Assembly: GCA_918026815.1 (NCBI GenBank)
Contig: CAKJVC010000092.1
Location: 558,001 to 622,000, forward strand
Length of the DNA stretch: 64,000 nucleotides
Direction: 5' to 3'
DNA from: Chalara sp. BL73
Lineage: Eukaryota > Ascomycota > Leotiomycetes > Helotiales
Part shown: piece after piece, positions 44,259 through 56,634 of the stretch
Layout: each line of letters begins with the position of its first letter
Numbering within the stretch: position 1 is the first letter of the stretch
Notes under the pieces: model-generated
What the model saw: only the letters and a program-made list of their open reading frames with translations
Told to the model about the DNA's origin: nothing
Database searches by the model: none
Program-made: the position numbers and the translations under genes

Positions 44259-47200
44259 GCTTTCTCCATATTGGTTGGCGCTTAGGCACTGATCTTTGAT
44301 GGTGACAATGGCGTATCGAATCTGTTTGTTTGCAAGCTTGGAGCTTTTGCCTTGGCGAGCATCTCCCATATGTTGATTTTACTAGCGATGGTGTGGTGAA
44401 CCTTATGAATTTCGAGTGGACACAATACCTTTAGTGGCCCTTAGTGGTCAAGTAAAAATGCAAATTAGTCCATAATGCTACTGTGTAACGTGACTGTCGC
44501 AATATCACTGAAGCTGCTGATTGCACAAATCCACGGGTGCTTTAACCAGTAGCAGGTGCTGAGCACCCAGACTCCTTTAAGAACCAATGGCAAATATTTC
44601 CTTTCCCATGCCATCTCTGAACATTCCAATCTTACTCATTCCTTGGTGAGTTATTGGGGGCGGAGAGCGGGAGGCAGAGGCGTGCTTCTCTGCATTATTA
44701 TCAGGTCACAGTCCTGAAACATGTAAGCATAGCGTATACGGACGGGATGATTATGAGAGGAGAGCAACAGATGTTCTGACAACAGCAGCAATGATGCAGC
44801 GTCTATTCTGTCATTAAAAAAAAGCGAGTTGTGTTTGGTATAAATGCGTGCACGCATTTATAGATACTCGAAGAATACTCTTGAGTATACTCACTCATGC
44901 TAGGCATCTCAATGTATCAATATACTTTTCGACTATTGTTGTCTGGAAATCCTCTATCTTCTAATCTACATTGAGTATATGCTTGAATCTAAAGCCTTTA
45001 AAGCCAGTGAGCTTGAGATGCAGACAAATTACAAAGATGCATTGAGCTAGACTCGAATTGCAGATGCCTTTTGGGCTGGTTCCCTCCAATATATGAAGGA
45101 CACCTTCCAGTTATTAACACACCAAATCACCATAAGTTTGAACTTCTGGAAACTAACAACTGCTTCGAGCTCAGATTAAGCTAGAGGCGGTAGAATCCAG
45201 CAAGATACCCGCCGTTTTGGCTTGAGGAAGCCGGCCATCTCACTTCTCTATCTGGCAATCTTCGTAGCATCCTGCCATATGAAAGACAACACATAGGCTA
45301 TTCCAATGAGATAGATTTCAAGGCTGCCTTAAGAAACATGCTGGGCGCATCCTAATGTAACGCCCAATACCAATATCAATCTCCGTGCCTCAATTCTCAC
45401 GGCAGCAAAGCTTAGATATGCAAGCCTTGTAGGGAACGGGGCCACCTAAATGAGTCTAGACCAAGGGATATTCAATTTCGATGGATAGCCGAAGTTCAAG
45501 GCTCCCAAGAGGACCTGGTCAGGGACTTCTTCGAGTCCTAGGGATCTCTCCAGTGCTGGCAGATGCAGCTAATCAGCTCGCTGCCGTGACTGGGCGCAGT
45601 GGAATCAATTTGGAGGCTGCCGAGTCGGTGGGGGGGGTGCATGGTCATAGATATCAGTGCTTCCGCATCTTGGAACTGCCTTCGGGGTTGCTGTCGTAGC
45701 TCGGTCCGAGTCAAAACCCGGGCCGTGGGCTCTCGAACAAGAGGACATGCAATGCATGGATGAATGAGTGGATGGTGAACTTGCAAAGAAAGATTCCAAG
45801 ACGCGGCGTTTCGGCCTGATAATTCCTAAATCACCAAAACTATCCCCTCTGAATACGTCGGCTGCTTAGCTATTTAGATAGCAGTGCCAGGTAGTAAATG
45901 CAGTGGAAGTCTGGGGACGTCTGTGGAAGTTGCGGCTGTCCATTTCGGTCATCTCCATGTAAGCAGGTCAAGGGTGATCACATCAGCTCCTTCGACATCT
46001 CAAATATGTGTATTTTCAACAATCATATTGATATCGATAGTTGGTCTCCTACCATGAAATATTTCATCATTCTTGGGATTTAGGTTCACAGAGAAACGTT
46101 GTTGTGTGGGGATTCTCGCTTTGCTGGTTGATGTTGATACGCGATTTCTCGCAGTGAATAATTTACAAGGTATATAAAAAGAAAAGCTGGACCACCAATG
46201 ACATAATTTGCAAGTGCGAAACGCAGAACAAGAGCTTTATTTTCACTGATGAAGATCAGCCAGCCTGACGAGTGAAGTGGTGCACGGTCTGGATGGCTTC
46301 AATTTTTAAGTTTACCAAAACTTAATGTAACTTTCCATAGTTTTACCACTATTTATTGTCAAAGGTTTATCCCGGATAGCAATGTTTTGCGATGTAAAAT
46401 GCTCGCATCAGACAAAGCGTGTTGGAAAACGCCTCTCAAAGTCGATCCCGCCTGGAGCCTGTAGCCTAGGCTCTTAATCTCTCTTCACCGTTGTCTTTAT
46501 AGCTTGGTGGCTTGGTGCTCTCTGTGGTCCGTCGCGGATAAGCCGAATAATACTCACCCTGGTGGTGCAACCTCCGATTCTGACCGTCACTTTTTTGATG
46601 AATCATTTGAGGAAAGTTGGAAGAAGCTTACTGTCAGTCACACCATGGGTAGAACCGGCGCATGCACAAGACTCGAGCCGCCTGCATCCTCATGAACGTT
46701 GGCTGGGTTCGCTCACCAGCATGTGGCCCGGTGACACCTTCAAGCCATGCGTTGGTTGGATATCTCCTCACGTGGGATTAAATCACGCATCACAGACTCT
46801 GAAATGTGAATCAGATTGGATATGCCTGACCCAATAGAGCACAGCCAAACCATTATGAACCAAAGCAAGCAGCAAAAAAGCAAAGATGGATGAATAACAA
46901 GAGGCTTTGATGATGGTGTGAAGATGGGGTGCTCATGGAGCATGGCGTTTTACCAAGGACTTAGCGAGCCCCCACCAATGCTGAAGACAGCCCGAACTTA
47001 CACCCCACAACGCCCGCAACGAGCAACTTTTACGGGCTTCGAATTCGAATTCCCTCACCTGCCAATCAGCCAAGCGCCCTCTATCTCACCGCGCCTCCCA
47101 GTAGCAGAACTCTCCTCGAACACTCTCGTCCTAGATAAACATTCATCTTCATCTGCATCCTCCACTGTCTCCTCCCTTCTCTTCGTCTCCACAATCACCG

Positions 47201-47318
47201 ACATGCTTGTCTCCTGACCCTATCATAAGCAGCAGCTAGAGCTAGTATCTCGAGAGCTAGAACCACTATCTAATCCGACCTCTTTGAAGTTACTACCACC
47301 ACCACCAAGCTAACAATC
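44259..47318. other. Intergenic, 3.1 kb, no convincing gene
   Basis: Holds the tubulin 3' UTR and the antiporter promoter. Short ORFs (45481-45699, 46504-46695, 46918-47217) lack features. The notable item is the 24-bp palindrome at 44839. Confidence 0.5.
44839..44862. repeat. 24-bp perfect palindrome
   Basis: Bases 44839-44862 are perfectly self-complementary, with TATAAATGCGTG as one arm and a TGCA centre. It is followed within 10-40 bp by alternating ATACTC/GAGTAT boxes, including ATACTC-TT-GAGTAT at about 44876-44889. Confidence 0.85.
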
Positions 47319-50300
47319 ATGTCTTCCGTCGTCTCCCGCGTCTCCTCGACCGTTTCGAGTGCTGTGGCAGCTTCCTCTACAGCTTCCGCAAATCGCGCAA
47401 CACCTCAAGGAGGGGTCCTCGAGGGGTTGAATCCCGCTCACTATGACTCTAAAAATCCCGTTGTTCTGTTCATCATCCAGGTACGTTGGGCCCGGCAACT
47501 TGGATTGAAGTCTCCCAAACAGTTCTCGTTACTGCAAGAACCCGGTCAGACAATGCACATGTCACCAGAGCTGTCATATCCTATTGCTGTAATGGCTGGT
47601 CTGCGACGTCATTTGCAATGGCAAAGATCTTGGCTGTACGGCATACGACGAGAGCTTCATCTGATGCCGCTGTATCAACCTTTCTTTGCTAATTTGCGAT
47701 TTTAGGCCATAATAATAATTATCTTTTGCCGGATTCTACATTGGCCTCTCTCCAAGATTCGGCAGCCTCGAGTCATTGCAGAAGTTATTGGCGGGATTAT
47801 TCTTGGCCCCACGGTCATGATGCGAATACCTGGGTTCAAGGACGCAATCTTTCCCACAGTTGCGATGCCGAATCTGAACTTGGTTGCGAATGTTGGCCTC
47901 ATCCTGTTCCTTTTTCTTGTTGGGCTCGAAGTAAACATGAATTTATTTAAACAAAATTGGCGAGTGGCGCTCACCGTTGGATTGGCTGGAATGCTTCTGC
48001 CGTTCGGATTAGGCTGTGGTATTGCATGGGGTCTATATCGCCAATTCAGGACTGACCCTGGCATCGTCTCTATTGGCTTTGGAGAGTATATGTTGTTCAT
48101 AGGGACTGCCCTTTCGGTATGTCTTCACACTTTCAAGATCCGCCTCAGCCCTCTGACCACTTTAGATCACGGCCTTCCCGGTGCTATGTCGCATTCTTAC
48201 CGAATTGAAACTTCTTGGAACAGATGTTGGTGTCACCGTACTGGCAGCTGGTGTTGGAAATGATGTCATAGGCTGGGTCCTACTCGCTCTTTGTGTGGCT
48301 CTAGTCAACAATGGCTCTGGACTTACTGCTTTATACGTCCTGTTGACTGCTATCGGGTGGATATTATTCTTGGTTTTTGCGATCAAGCCAGCTTTCCACT
48401 ACTACCTCCGGAGGACAGGTAGCATACAAAATGGACCTACTCAGACCGCTGTTTGTGTCACAATTCTTTTGGTTCTGTTTTCTTCGTGGTTTACAGCTAT
48501 CATCGGAGTCCACGCCATTTTTGGAGGTAAGTGTTTACATTGATCCATCATGTACAATTTTAGATTGACACTCTCTTCAGCATTTGTCGTTGGGCTCATA
48601 TGCCCTCATGAGGGAGGCTTTGCAATTAAGCTCACCGAAAAGATCGAAGATTTGGTCACAGTTTTGTTCCTTCCTCTCTACTTTGCATTGTCGGGATTGA
48701 GCACGGACATCGGTCTGCTTAATGATGGCACCACCTGGGGATATGTTATTGGAGTTATTGCAATTGCTTTTACCGGAAAGATTGTTGGTGGTACTCTTGC
48801 TGCTAGAGCTAACAAATTGGTATGGCGTGAGAGCTTGACTATTGGAGTCTTGATGAGCTGTAAAGGACTTGTGGAATTAATCGTTCTGGTGAGTGTTCAA
48901 AATTATGCTTGTCCCATAATTACTAACCTTAACAGAACATTGGTCTGCAAGCCAAAATTCTTTCAACACGAACCTTCACTATGTTCGTTGTGATGGCACT
49001 GGTCACTACCTTTGCAACCACTCCTTTAACGTCGTTCTTGTATCCTCCGCACTATCAACGGAAATTAGCGGCTTGGAAGAGGGGCGAAATCGACTGGGAT
49101 GGAAATCCTCTTGGCTCTGAAAATGCGAGCGTGACCACGGACGAAAAGCACTCTTTCGGCAAGCTTCAGGATACGCAAGTCCGTCGACTCCTGGTATATC
49201 TCAGTCTTGAAAGCTTGCCGAGCCTTTTCACATTCATCACACTACTAGGAGGCGATAAGTCTGCGACGAGCCCCAAAATCCATAGAACAAAATCCGGACT
49301 CGATACAGTTCCGGAGGACACAGACATCTCCAACAATCCGGCAAATAGGCCGCTTGAAGTTCATGGTTTCCGTCTGCTGGAATTAACGGAGCGTACTTCC
49401 TCTGTTATGCAAGTATCTGAGGGCGACGACAGCTACCGAGATCCTATTGTGAACGCATTCCGAACATTTGCGCAATTGAACAACGTCGCTGTCTCTGGCG
49501 GTGTGTCTGTTGTCCCTGAGGACTCGTACGCCGAAACCCTGAACAACCAAGCTTCGGATTATTCCTCTGATTTGGTACTGATTCCCTGGAGCGACGCACC
49601 GAATGGTGTTCAGGACGCGTCAATCCAGGATTTCTCTGCCAATATGCAAGACACGTTTATCCAGAAAGCTCTTGATACCGTAACGCGGAATACAGCAATT
49701 TTTGTCAATCGTGGATTTGGTGGGCCAGTGAAACAAGAAGCTCGCGCTCTCAAGCGCACCATCAGTGGTCTTAGTCTGAGAAGTGCGAGAGAACGTGCTA
49801 TTCCACCTATTGCCGACCGAAGCCATCATGTGTACTTCCCGTTCTTTGGTGGTGCTGATGATAGGGTAGCTCTTCGATTCGTCCTTCAGATTGCGCAGAG
49901 TAGCAACATTACTGCTACGATCGTTCATTTCATCACACCACAAGGCCCAACTCCTGAAGTTACAACAAGCGGTTCTGCCACCAAGCTTGATATTACTGAG
50001 AGAACTGTTGCCACAAGCGCTCAGTCCCACTCTCCATCACATGACACTACTCTACTACACACCCTACGCGACTCTCTTCCTGACGCTTTACAGAGCCGTG
50101 TTGTATTTGTTGAGGTTGAGACGACCTCTCCCATCGCAGATGCTCTCAGCCACGCAAGACAAGAAATTGCCCAATCACCAAAGAATGCAGGTGATCTTAT
50201 CGTTATAGGTAGAGGCCGACATGCATCTCTAATTTCTAACAATGCCCCAGCAAATCCAGAGCAAAGCAAGACATTAGGTGTTGTTGCCGAATCAATCATT

Positions 50301-50363
50301 TCGGGCGGCATCCGGGGAAGCGTCTTGGTGATTCAAGCCGGGGAGAGAGAACTTCAGAATTAG
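47319..50363 (+). CDS. KHA1: K+/H+ antiporter of the CPA2 family (Kha1-like)
   Basis: Monovalent cation:proton antiporter for pH and potassium balance in internal membranes (by family). Exons 47319-47480, 47706-48116, 48166-48526, 48581-48888 and 48936-50363; 889 residues (yeast Kha1 is 873). All four introns are GT-AG and each rebuilds a membrane segment, for example [29 protein letters not shown] and [16 protein letters not shown]. The first about 430 residues form the Na+/H+ exchanger domain with around 12 hydrophobic spans and the motif GVGNDVIGW, whose aspartate is the expected transport residue. The remaining about 450 residues are a soluble C-terminal region with two Usp-like nucleotide-binding type stretches (near DLVLIPW and [10 protein letters not shown]). 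Intact. Confidence 0.93.
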
Positions 50364-51089
50364 AACTAGAGAAAGGTGTGACTTTTACCGATATATAATC
50401 TGGTATGGCGTTGGCAACATGTGTATAGTCACATAAATATGATGGGTTTGTATAGGATCCAGATTTTGGATCTTGTGATTATGAAAGAGACTGTATACCA
50501 CGCAATGCAAGCTGTTATCAATTCAGGAGACTCATCCATTCTTATTCCCATCTCATGGTTATTATTCTGTATTTGATTGCTAGAGTATTTTCATAGTCGT
50601 CCAAGTGGACTTGGCCATAATGAGGTGATCAAAGCTGGTCATAACACAATATAAATGTTCAAGGAGAGACCCGACAAGCCCCATAGTCAGACGGTCCTCG
50701 GCCGTTGACACTGTAAACTTCTCCATTCTTTCTTAAATGTTACAGCCAATCAAGATGCCGATTTTTGGGCATCGGCGCGCTCCGACTATAATTATCTTCT
50801 CTTTCACAAGTGGGGGTTCAGGAGGGGCCGACGAGGAGGTTTTGATGCCATGGGTTTACTTAGAGTTATTATTTGTATATATAAGAAAGACTTGTTTTAA
50901 ATTCCTGCTTCTGTCTTACTCCGTGACACTTTCAGATTGTTCAAATCGGCTAAATCGAGGACGTGTAATTTGCAACAGAAGAGAGGTTGCGCGATTTGGC
51001 TGCAGCATCCCTGATAAAGCAAATACTTAACTTGACTTCCTCACAATTTCCCTTAGATATAGTGCTCGCCTTCCCTGGTACTCTTCAAA
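50364..51089. other. Intergenic, no gene seen
   Basis: 3' UTR of the antiporter and promoter of the oxygenase gene. ORF 50737-51030 has no features. Confidence 0.55.
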
Positions 51090-52100
51090 ATGACCGTTCA
51101 ATCCTCCTTCCATATTCCTACCGTGGACATCTCGCCATACTTTGAAGATCCAACCTCCTCAGCGGCCCAGAAGATCATATCCGAGATCAGAGACGCATGT
51201 ATCACCACCGGTTTCTTCCAACTGGTCGGGCATGGGGTTCCAAAGCCGTTACAGGAGAGAGTGTTTAAAGGGAGCGAGGCATTCTTCAAACTACCTTTCG
51301 AGGAGAAGAAGAAACTTGACAAAACCGTTAGCGTCGGGCACTCCAATCGCGGTTACGAGCTCATCGGGAACCAAGGCCTCCAGGAAGATGCGCTGCCTGA
51401 TCTCAAAGAGGGGTTCTACGTTGGGCAGCATATCGACGAGAGCGATCCGAGGGTACAGAGGAAAGCCTTCCTCATGGGCCCTAACCTCTGGCCGCCTTCC
51501 GAGTTGGTGAGCGAGGAGGTTTTCAAGCAGCCGATGGAGGAGTATTTTTCGCGCATGTTCCAGCTGGGGTTGACGGTCATGGAAGTCCTGGCCAAGGGGC
51601 TCCCATACGGTGATGGCGTCTTCAAGGAGTTCGTTTCCAACGACGCGGTTTCGTCCATCAGGCTGCTGCATTACCCGCCTGATCTCTCGAACGACGAGAG
51701 GCAGCTCGGCGCCGGCGCGCATACGGACTTTGGTGCTATTACCCTGTTGCTGCAGGATGGGATTGGCGGCTTGCAGGTCTGGGATTACGCCGCTGAGATC
51801 TGGAGGGACGTCACGCCGAACGAGGATGCGTATGTGGTTAATGTGGGCGATATGCTGCAGATGTGGACGAGCGGGCGGTATAAGAGCAGTTTGCACAGGG
51901 TGATCAATCGCGGTGGGAAGGACAGGTATAGCGTGCCCTTCTTCTTTGACGGGAATCTGGATACGGTCCTGAGGCCGTTGGATGGGAGTGAGCTGAAAGG
52001 GAAAGCCTTGACAGTTGAGGAGCATATGAGGGAACGGTTTAGCAGTACGTATGGACGGGGAAAGAAGAGGGAGGATGGGACTGCTGGGATTAATGTTTAA
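51090..52100 (+). CDS. 2-oxoglutarate/Fe(II)-dependent dioxygenase, isopenicillin-N-synthase-like
   Basis: Intronless, 336 residues, typical length for the plant-type 2OG-Fe(II) oxygenase family. An N-terminal DIOX_N region starts at about residue 9 (IPTVDISPYF), followed by GFFQLVGHGVP. The catalytic domain carries the iron ligands H211, D213 (AHTDFGAITLL) and H269 (SSLHRV), and the 2-oxoglutarate-binding RYS at 279-281, followed by VPFFFDGN. All required residues are present. The gene looks more GC-rich and codon-biased than its neighbours and has no intron, in contrast to most genes here. The substrate is unknown; relatives act on small molecules in secondary metabolism or detoxification. 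Confidence 0.93.
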   Translation: MTVQSSFHIPTVDISPYFEDPTSSAAQKIISEIRDACITTGFFQLVGHGVPKPLQERVFKGSEAFFKLPFEEKKKLDKTVSVGHSNRGYELIGNQGLQEDALPDLKEGFYVGQHIDESDPRVQRKAFLMGPNLWPPSELVSEEVFKQPMEEYFSRMFQLGLTVMEVLAKGLPYGDGVFKEFVSNDAVSSIRLLHYPPDLSNDERQLGAGAHTDFGAITLLLQDGIGGLQVWDYAAEIWRDVTPNEDAYVVNVGDMLQMWTSGRYKSSLHRVINRGGKDRYSVPFFFDGNLDTVLRPLDGSELKGKALTVEEHMRERFSSTYGRGKKREDGTAGINV

Positions 52101-52776
52101 GGGGGGTCGCTCTATGGCTGAGGAGATAAAGAGCCAGTTTTGACGGGGTTGTTACTTTTTTTTTTTCATTGTATTGTATAGTATACTCGTCAATGTTTAA
52201 TGAAATGCGAAACAATGTGATAAAAGTTCTATCACAAAGTAATTTACTTCATGCTTTATTAAAAGATGTTCAATTTTAAGATTTCGATTATAGTGAAAGA
52301 ATTGAGTAGTAGCAGTTTGTGCTAATATGGGCCTTTTATTTATCAGCGAAAGAAAAGTGACGTGTATGAAACTGGAATTCACACTTTTTATGTGATGTTG
52401 GACTCTGAATATAAGCTGGTGCTTAGGTCATCGAGCCTGAGTAGATTACTCAGCGGGCCCATGTTACTAGGACAAACCACCGTACCGCACGATTACACCC
52501 TACCTTCATCAGAAACATAAGCAGGCAATTGCCTTCGCTTCCAAACGAACGACCTTTGCACCTCCGCATCGATGATACAACCATCATTCCATTCAAATCT
52601 CAACGCTATGAAAGCTCAACGCTGCGCCAGCCGTAGCTATGATGTCCATCCGTAATCCAAAATCATCAAATCATACGCCTCCTAAATGTCATCTGCACAT
52701 CCTCCCCATCTCCCAATCATTCCCCCCATATACTCTCAATCCCCTTCCCCAGCCTAACCTCAATATGCCCCCCACC
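52101..52776. other. Intergenic, no gene seen
   Basis: Convergent 3' regions of the oxygenase (+) and the small CaaX protein (-). Poly-T 52157-52166. No supported ORF. Confidence 0.55.
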
Positions 52777-52950
52777 CTACATCACGGTACAAGGAATCGG
52801 AATGCAGCAGCAATCCGTGTCGCCGCAAGAGAAGCACTTTGATTTCCCAGCGGCGCCATCTGCGCCCTTGACGATGGACTCGATGGTCGAGGAGGCTGCG
52901 GAGCCGGGACCGTTGCGGTTTACTGGCGCTGAGGAGGCGGAGGTGCACAT
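52777..52950 (-). CDS. 57-residue cysteine-rich protein with C-terminal CaaX box
   Basis: Small ORF from ATG 52950 to TAG 52777-52779. It has seven cysteines (2, 39, 42, 47, 48, 49, 54) in a KSKCFSCGDTDCCC-type tail, and the last four residues are C-T-V-M. That is a CaaX box predicted for farnesylation, with nearby cysteines available for palmitoylation; it could also bind metal. The N-terminal part is Ser/Ala/Gly-rich with no signal peptide. Support for a real gene: a clean intron (52954-53010, donor GTAAGT, branch CTAAC, acceptor CAG) ends 3 bp before the ATG, and the upstream exon has no other ATG. The family is not recognised with certainty. Likely membrane-tethered if prenylated. Confidence 0.62.
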   Translation of the reverse strand: MCTSASSAPVNRNGPGSAASSTIESIVKGADGAAGKSKCFSCGDTDCCCIPIPCTVM

Positions 52951-52953
52951 TTT

Positions 52954-53010
52954 CTGATGGTGGGCGTTAGGTTTTATATCTGAAGCTGAGAAAAGGGGCC
53001 AGTGACTTAC
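52954..53010 (-). other. Predicted 5' UTR intron of the CaaX-box gene
   Basis: On the minus strand it runs GTAAGTCACT...CTAACGCCCACCATCAG, 57 bp, with all three splice signals in good form, directly before AAAATG. Confidence 0.6.
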
Positions 53011-54351
53011 GGATGAAGAAGTTGTTTGCGGATTAAGTTTGAATTGGGAGAGTTTGGAGGAGCTGAAGCTGAGGCTGAAGCGATGTTAAGTGTTGGTTTC
53101 TATATCAATGATTGGAGGCGAGGCTGCCGTTCGGCGTAGGGTGAAATGATAGGGTGGAAAGGAGAAGAATTGCTGATGCGTACCTTGATTTACACAGCTG
53201 CGATGTTGAAAACGATTGTGCGCTTGTGAGGTTCGAAGGAAAATGAAGAGACGTGAGGGGGGGCTTTTGTACTGCGGTTTTCTTGGTTTCAAGTCTTCCA
53301 AGTTCATTGATCGTCACAGGGAACATGCGTGTGGCGTTGCTCAGCCACGGGATGTGGGGAAGCGACGACGACGACAGTCGTAGCGCCAGCAACACAGGGG
53401 AATCAGTCGCAAGTTGGTGGAGATAGCTTGATATTATTGATAGAGGAGTGCTTGCAAAACCAAAAGAAGGTACGAATCAAGCAATCCCCATGTTCAGCCA
53501 GTCGTTAGATAAATCGACAATATCCTTCGTTGGATCATGTATATATCCTGACCGGGAGAGTAAGTCCCAGAGAGGGGAAAACCCATCTCTGGGCATAAAG
53601 GTCTAATAGGATACCCAAATTGATGTCTATGAGCTTGACCAAGTATTATCTAGCCATCGATATATGCCTCGGTCAGCTTCGCTCCGTCGTCCAACTTATC
53701 ACACCACCATTCCCAACCTCCTTCTCATCCTCACTCGCCTCGTAACATCTGGAAATCACAAATCTTTGTAGAGTGGACTTTAATACTTCGTACTTTCCAA
53801 CCTCATGATCCACCCGTCGCTCTCAGCCCTCGCCAAACACTCCTCTATCAACGCCTTTCCGTCTTCACTCCATATCCCCACAAAACCATCTACACATCAT
53901 CGCATTTTACAACCAATCATCAAACCTAATGAACTCTACCGACCCTGCCTGATCGCTAGAGCAAGCCGGTTAGCCAGCAGACGAGGCTCTCTCCTGACAC
54001 GAACAACAACAAAGTCCTGATCATAACGTAAGAACTAAGCGAAAGGGTAGGCAAGCAAGGTAAACAAATAAAATAGTGCTCAATTTATCCCTTTTAACTT
54101 GTAATTGCCGGGGCACTCACTACCCGGTATGGTAAAGACAGTATATCATACTAGAAAAAGGAACAAAAACAGGCCAGCCTAGACAGGCTGGCCTAGAAAC
54201 CCCTCTGATATGGAATTTTTTGGTTGTTCTGGTCCGGTTGCACTTAGTGTGTTGCACAATCGGGTTTATATTCAGCAGAGATATTTGCGAGCGGAGATTA
54301 ATTTTGTGCGGTAAATGTAGGCTGCAGACTAGTTCCGATGCATTTGCACTT
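53011..54351. other. Intergenic with one uncertain small ORF
   Basis: Promoter side of the CaaX gene and 3' side of the SDR gene. A 71-codon plus-strand ORF at 53805-54020 is basic and nearly free of acidic residues (mitochondrial-presequence-like), but nothing else supports it. Confidence 0.4.
54171..54194. repeat. Hairpin: 10-bp perfect inverted repeat, 4-nt loop
   Basis: AGGCCAGCCT (54171-54180), loop AGAC, AGGCTGGCCT (54185-54194). It lies about 160 bp past the stop codon of the SDR gene, so it may be in that gene's 3' UTR or terminator. Confidence 0.75.
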
Positions 54352-55485
54352 TTACCAGACAAACTTCTCTTTAACCAATTCTTCCGAGAGCTTCCACAAC
54401 TTCTCTGCCTCCTCGCTTGATTCCGCCCCAGGATTTGCCTGTTCGCTAATCTGGCAATCTACCAAAAAGCTACCATAGTTCTCCTTCCCATTCTTCGCCT
54501 CCCCAACACTTAGCTTTGGATCCAACGCAGCGACCAGACTAGTCGACGACCCCGCGCCTAAAGTCTTATAAGTGAACATGCCATTCTGTATCATTTCTTG
54601 AATGTTCGCCAGCCCCTCCTCACTAATGTTCCTTCCAAGCTCTGTTTTGATGACCCCCGGATGAACCGCTACGCTCAAGATCCCATGCCTCTCATACAGC
54701 CGCTTGTTTGCCCCAATTCCAAATAGCACGTTTGCTACCTTGCTCTGGTTATATCCTTCAAGCGGCAGGTACGATTCCTCACCCAGGTCACCCGTGAACT
54801 TCCATGCGCGGTGCAGCACGGCGTTGGGCCTCTCCGTCTCAGGGAGTTCCTTGCTCCTCTTGTCGAAGTTGATATCGCTCCACCGTATGCGCGCATACAT
54901 GGGCGATCCGGAGGTGACATTCACGACCCGAGCGCCTCGTTCGGCCTTCTTGAGCTTCGGCACGAGCAAGTTGGTGAGTAGGAAATGGCCGATATGGTTC
55001 GTTGCGAAATGCGTCTCGATCCCATCCTCGCTAAGCGTGCGCGCGGGAACCCAGCCCACGCCTGCGCTATTGACTAGTATGTCAACGGCTGGCACGTCCG
55101 ACCAGGATATGACCTCGGTGGCCGCTGCGCGGACGGATTTCTGAGACGAGAGATCAATTTTTAGGGGACGGATGTCTACGGTGGGAAACGAGGACCTGAG
55201 TGCATCAATGCTTTCTTTGAGCTTGGACTCGTTGCGGCCAGTAATGATGAGGTGAGCGGGGGATTGGGTGGCCTGATAACAATCAATAATTAGCAACGGC
55301 CATCATATCTCATGTCGTGTGAGTAGAATGAAGCTCACAAAAGCTTCTGCGGTTGTGTACCCGATTCCTCCGCGGTTCACGCCGGTGACAATTATCGTCT
55401 TGCCACGAATTCTATCAGCAAATGCTATGGCGACATCTACCGCCTCGGTATTCTCTTTGAATTCGGGGTGTGTTGTGGATGTCAT
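54352..55485 (-). CDS. Short-chain dehydrogenase/reductase
   Basis: Classical-type NAD(P)-dependent SDR, 355 residues. Exon 1 is 55339-55485, exon 2 is 54352-55272; the intron 55273-55338 (GTGAGC, branch CTAAT, TCAG) joins TTAEAF to ATQSPAHL. The cofactor loop is TGVNRGGIG at 34-42. NSAG at 117-120 replaces the usual NNAG. The catalytic serine is in VNVTSGS (about 170-172), with Y223 and K227 in YNQSKVA. The overall pattern matches retinol-dehydrogenase/WW-domain-oxidoreductase-like fungal SDRs. The substrate is unknown. All catalytic residues are present. Confidence 0.92.
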
Positions 55486-56634
55486 TGTCTTTGTAAACGA
55501 CGAAAGCGTCTTAAGTCAAGCAGTTTTTTTGTAACTTTTAATGTAGCCTAAAAGTTTGAATTGCTAAAACTTGATCAGTTAGGGGCTCTATGTATTTATA
55601 GGTTTGGCTCTGGCTTAACTGTCTTGTATTAATGATAGATGGCCAGGAATGGTATAAGGCCTTGAACCATAGCTTACTGAACACAACATAACGGCAACCC
55701 ATGCCCACTGAGACCATTCCTTAAGAGGAATATAATCTCAATCCTTGGGCACCCACTCCAACCTTTCCATAATCTATTTCACCCTGCATTAACACCACAC
55801 GGCACCATAGCTGCTGTACAGCATCTTCGGGACCTATTAGATATGAGACCTTTTCCTAATAGGAATGCAATATCGATTACCACTTTCAATCCTTCGGCGC
55901 TTTCTCCATCATTAGTTCCCTGCTGGAATGATGGATGTAACGGACTTAAGCGCATGTCCGTTTCTTGCGACATGTTGATTGTGAACCACCAATTGTTGAG
56001 GGGATTTCTTCCTGTGCCACGAAGACTGGCCTTTAAAAATCCAAAATGTTCTTAAGTCCGGGTTGAATTATTGTTACTTCCAGCCAAAGGAGGTATAGAT
56101 CCGTGGCCTCGCTGATCAGATCACATGACCAAGAAGTTAGCCATAAAGTTTCAGGCATAATGAGAGGAGTAAATCTCACTGGAGAGGGCATTGATCAATA
56201 TTGCGCAAGGTATTGTTGACCCACAGCCAATGAATGGTAAGATGTGATATTCAGCTTCAAATGCCGGAATATTTATGTCGCGGCGTTGATGCCACCACCT
56301 AGGCTTTGGGCAATATGTGGTGAAGAGCAGGCTAGGAAGTACACATGCGACTAGAAAATCCATTAACAGTACCCATATCTAAAAGCTTATAATATAGTCC
56401 ATCGTGGCTCCTATGCAAGCCCGTATAGATACTGTGACGGCGTAGCTAGTGACGGAAATATCTGCTCAGCGGACGTTCTATGCTGACCATTGGACGTGTT
56501 CCTCTGCCTTTTCAAGCCCCTGAGACAATACTTAGTACACGAAATTATCTTTCAAATTTCGCAGATAACCAGAATATTGCCGGAGTGACTCTACAAAGTA
56601 GCAGCCTCTGAGCCAACCATCCTACATTAGCACG
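55486..56634. other. Intergenic, no gene seen
   Basis: SDR promoter and OPT 3' UTR. Short ORFs at 55779-56055 and 56151-56363 show no features. Confidence 0.55.
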
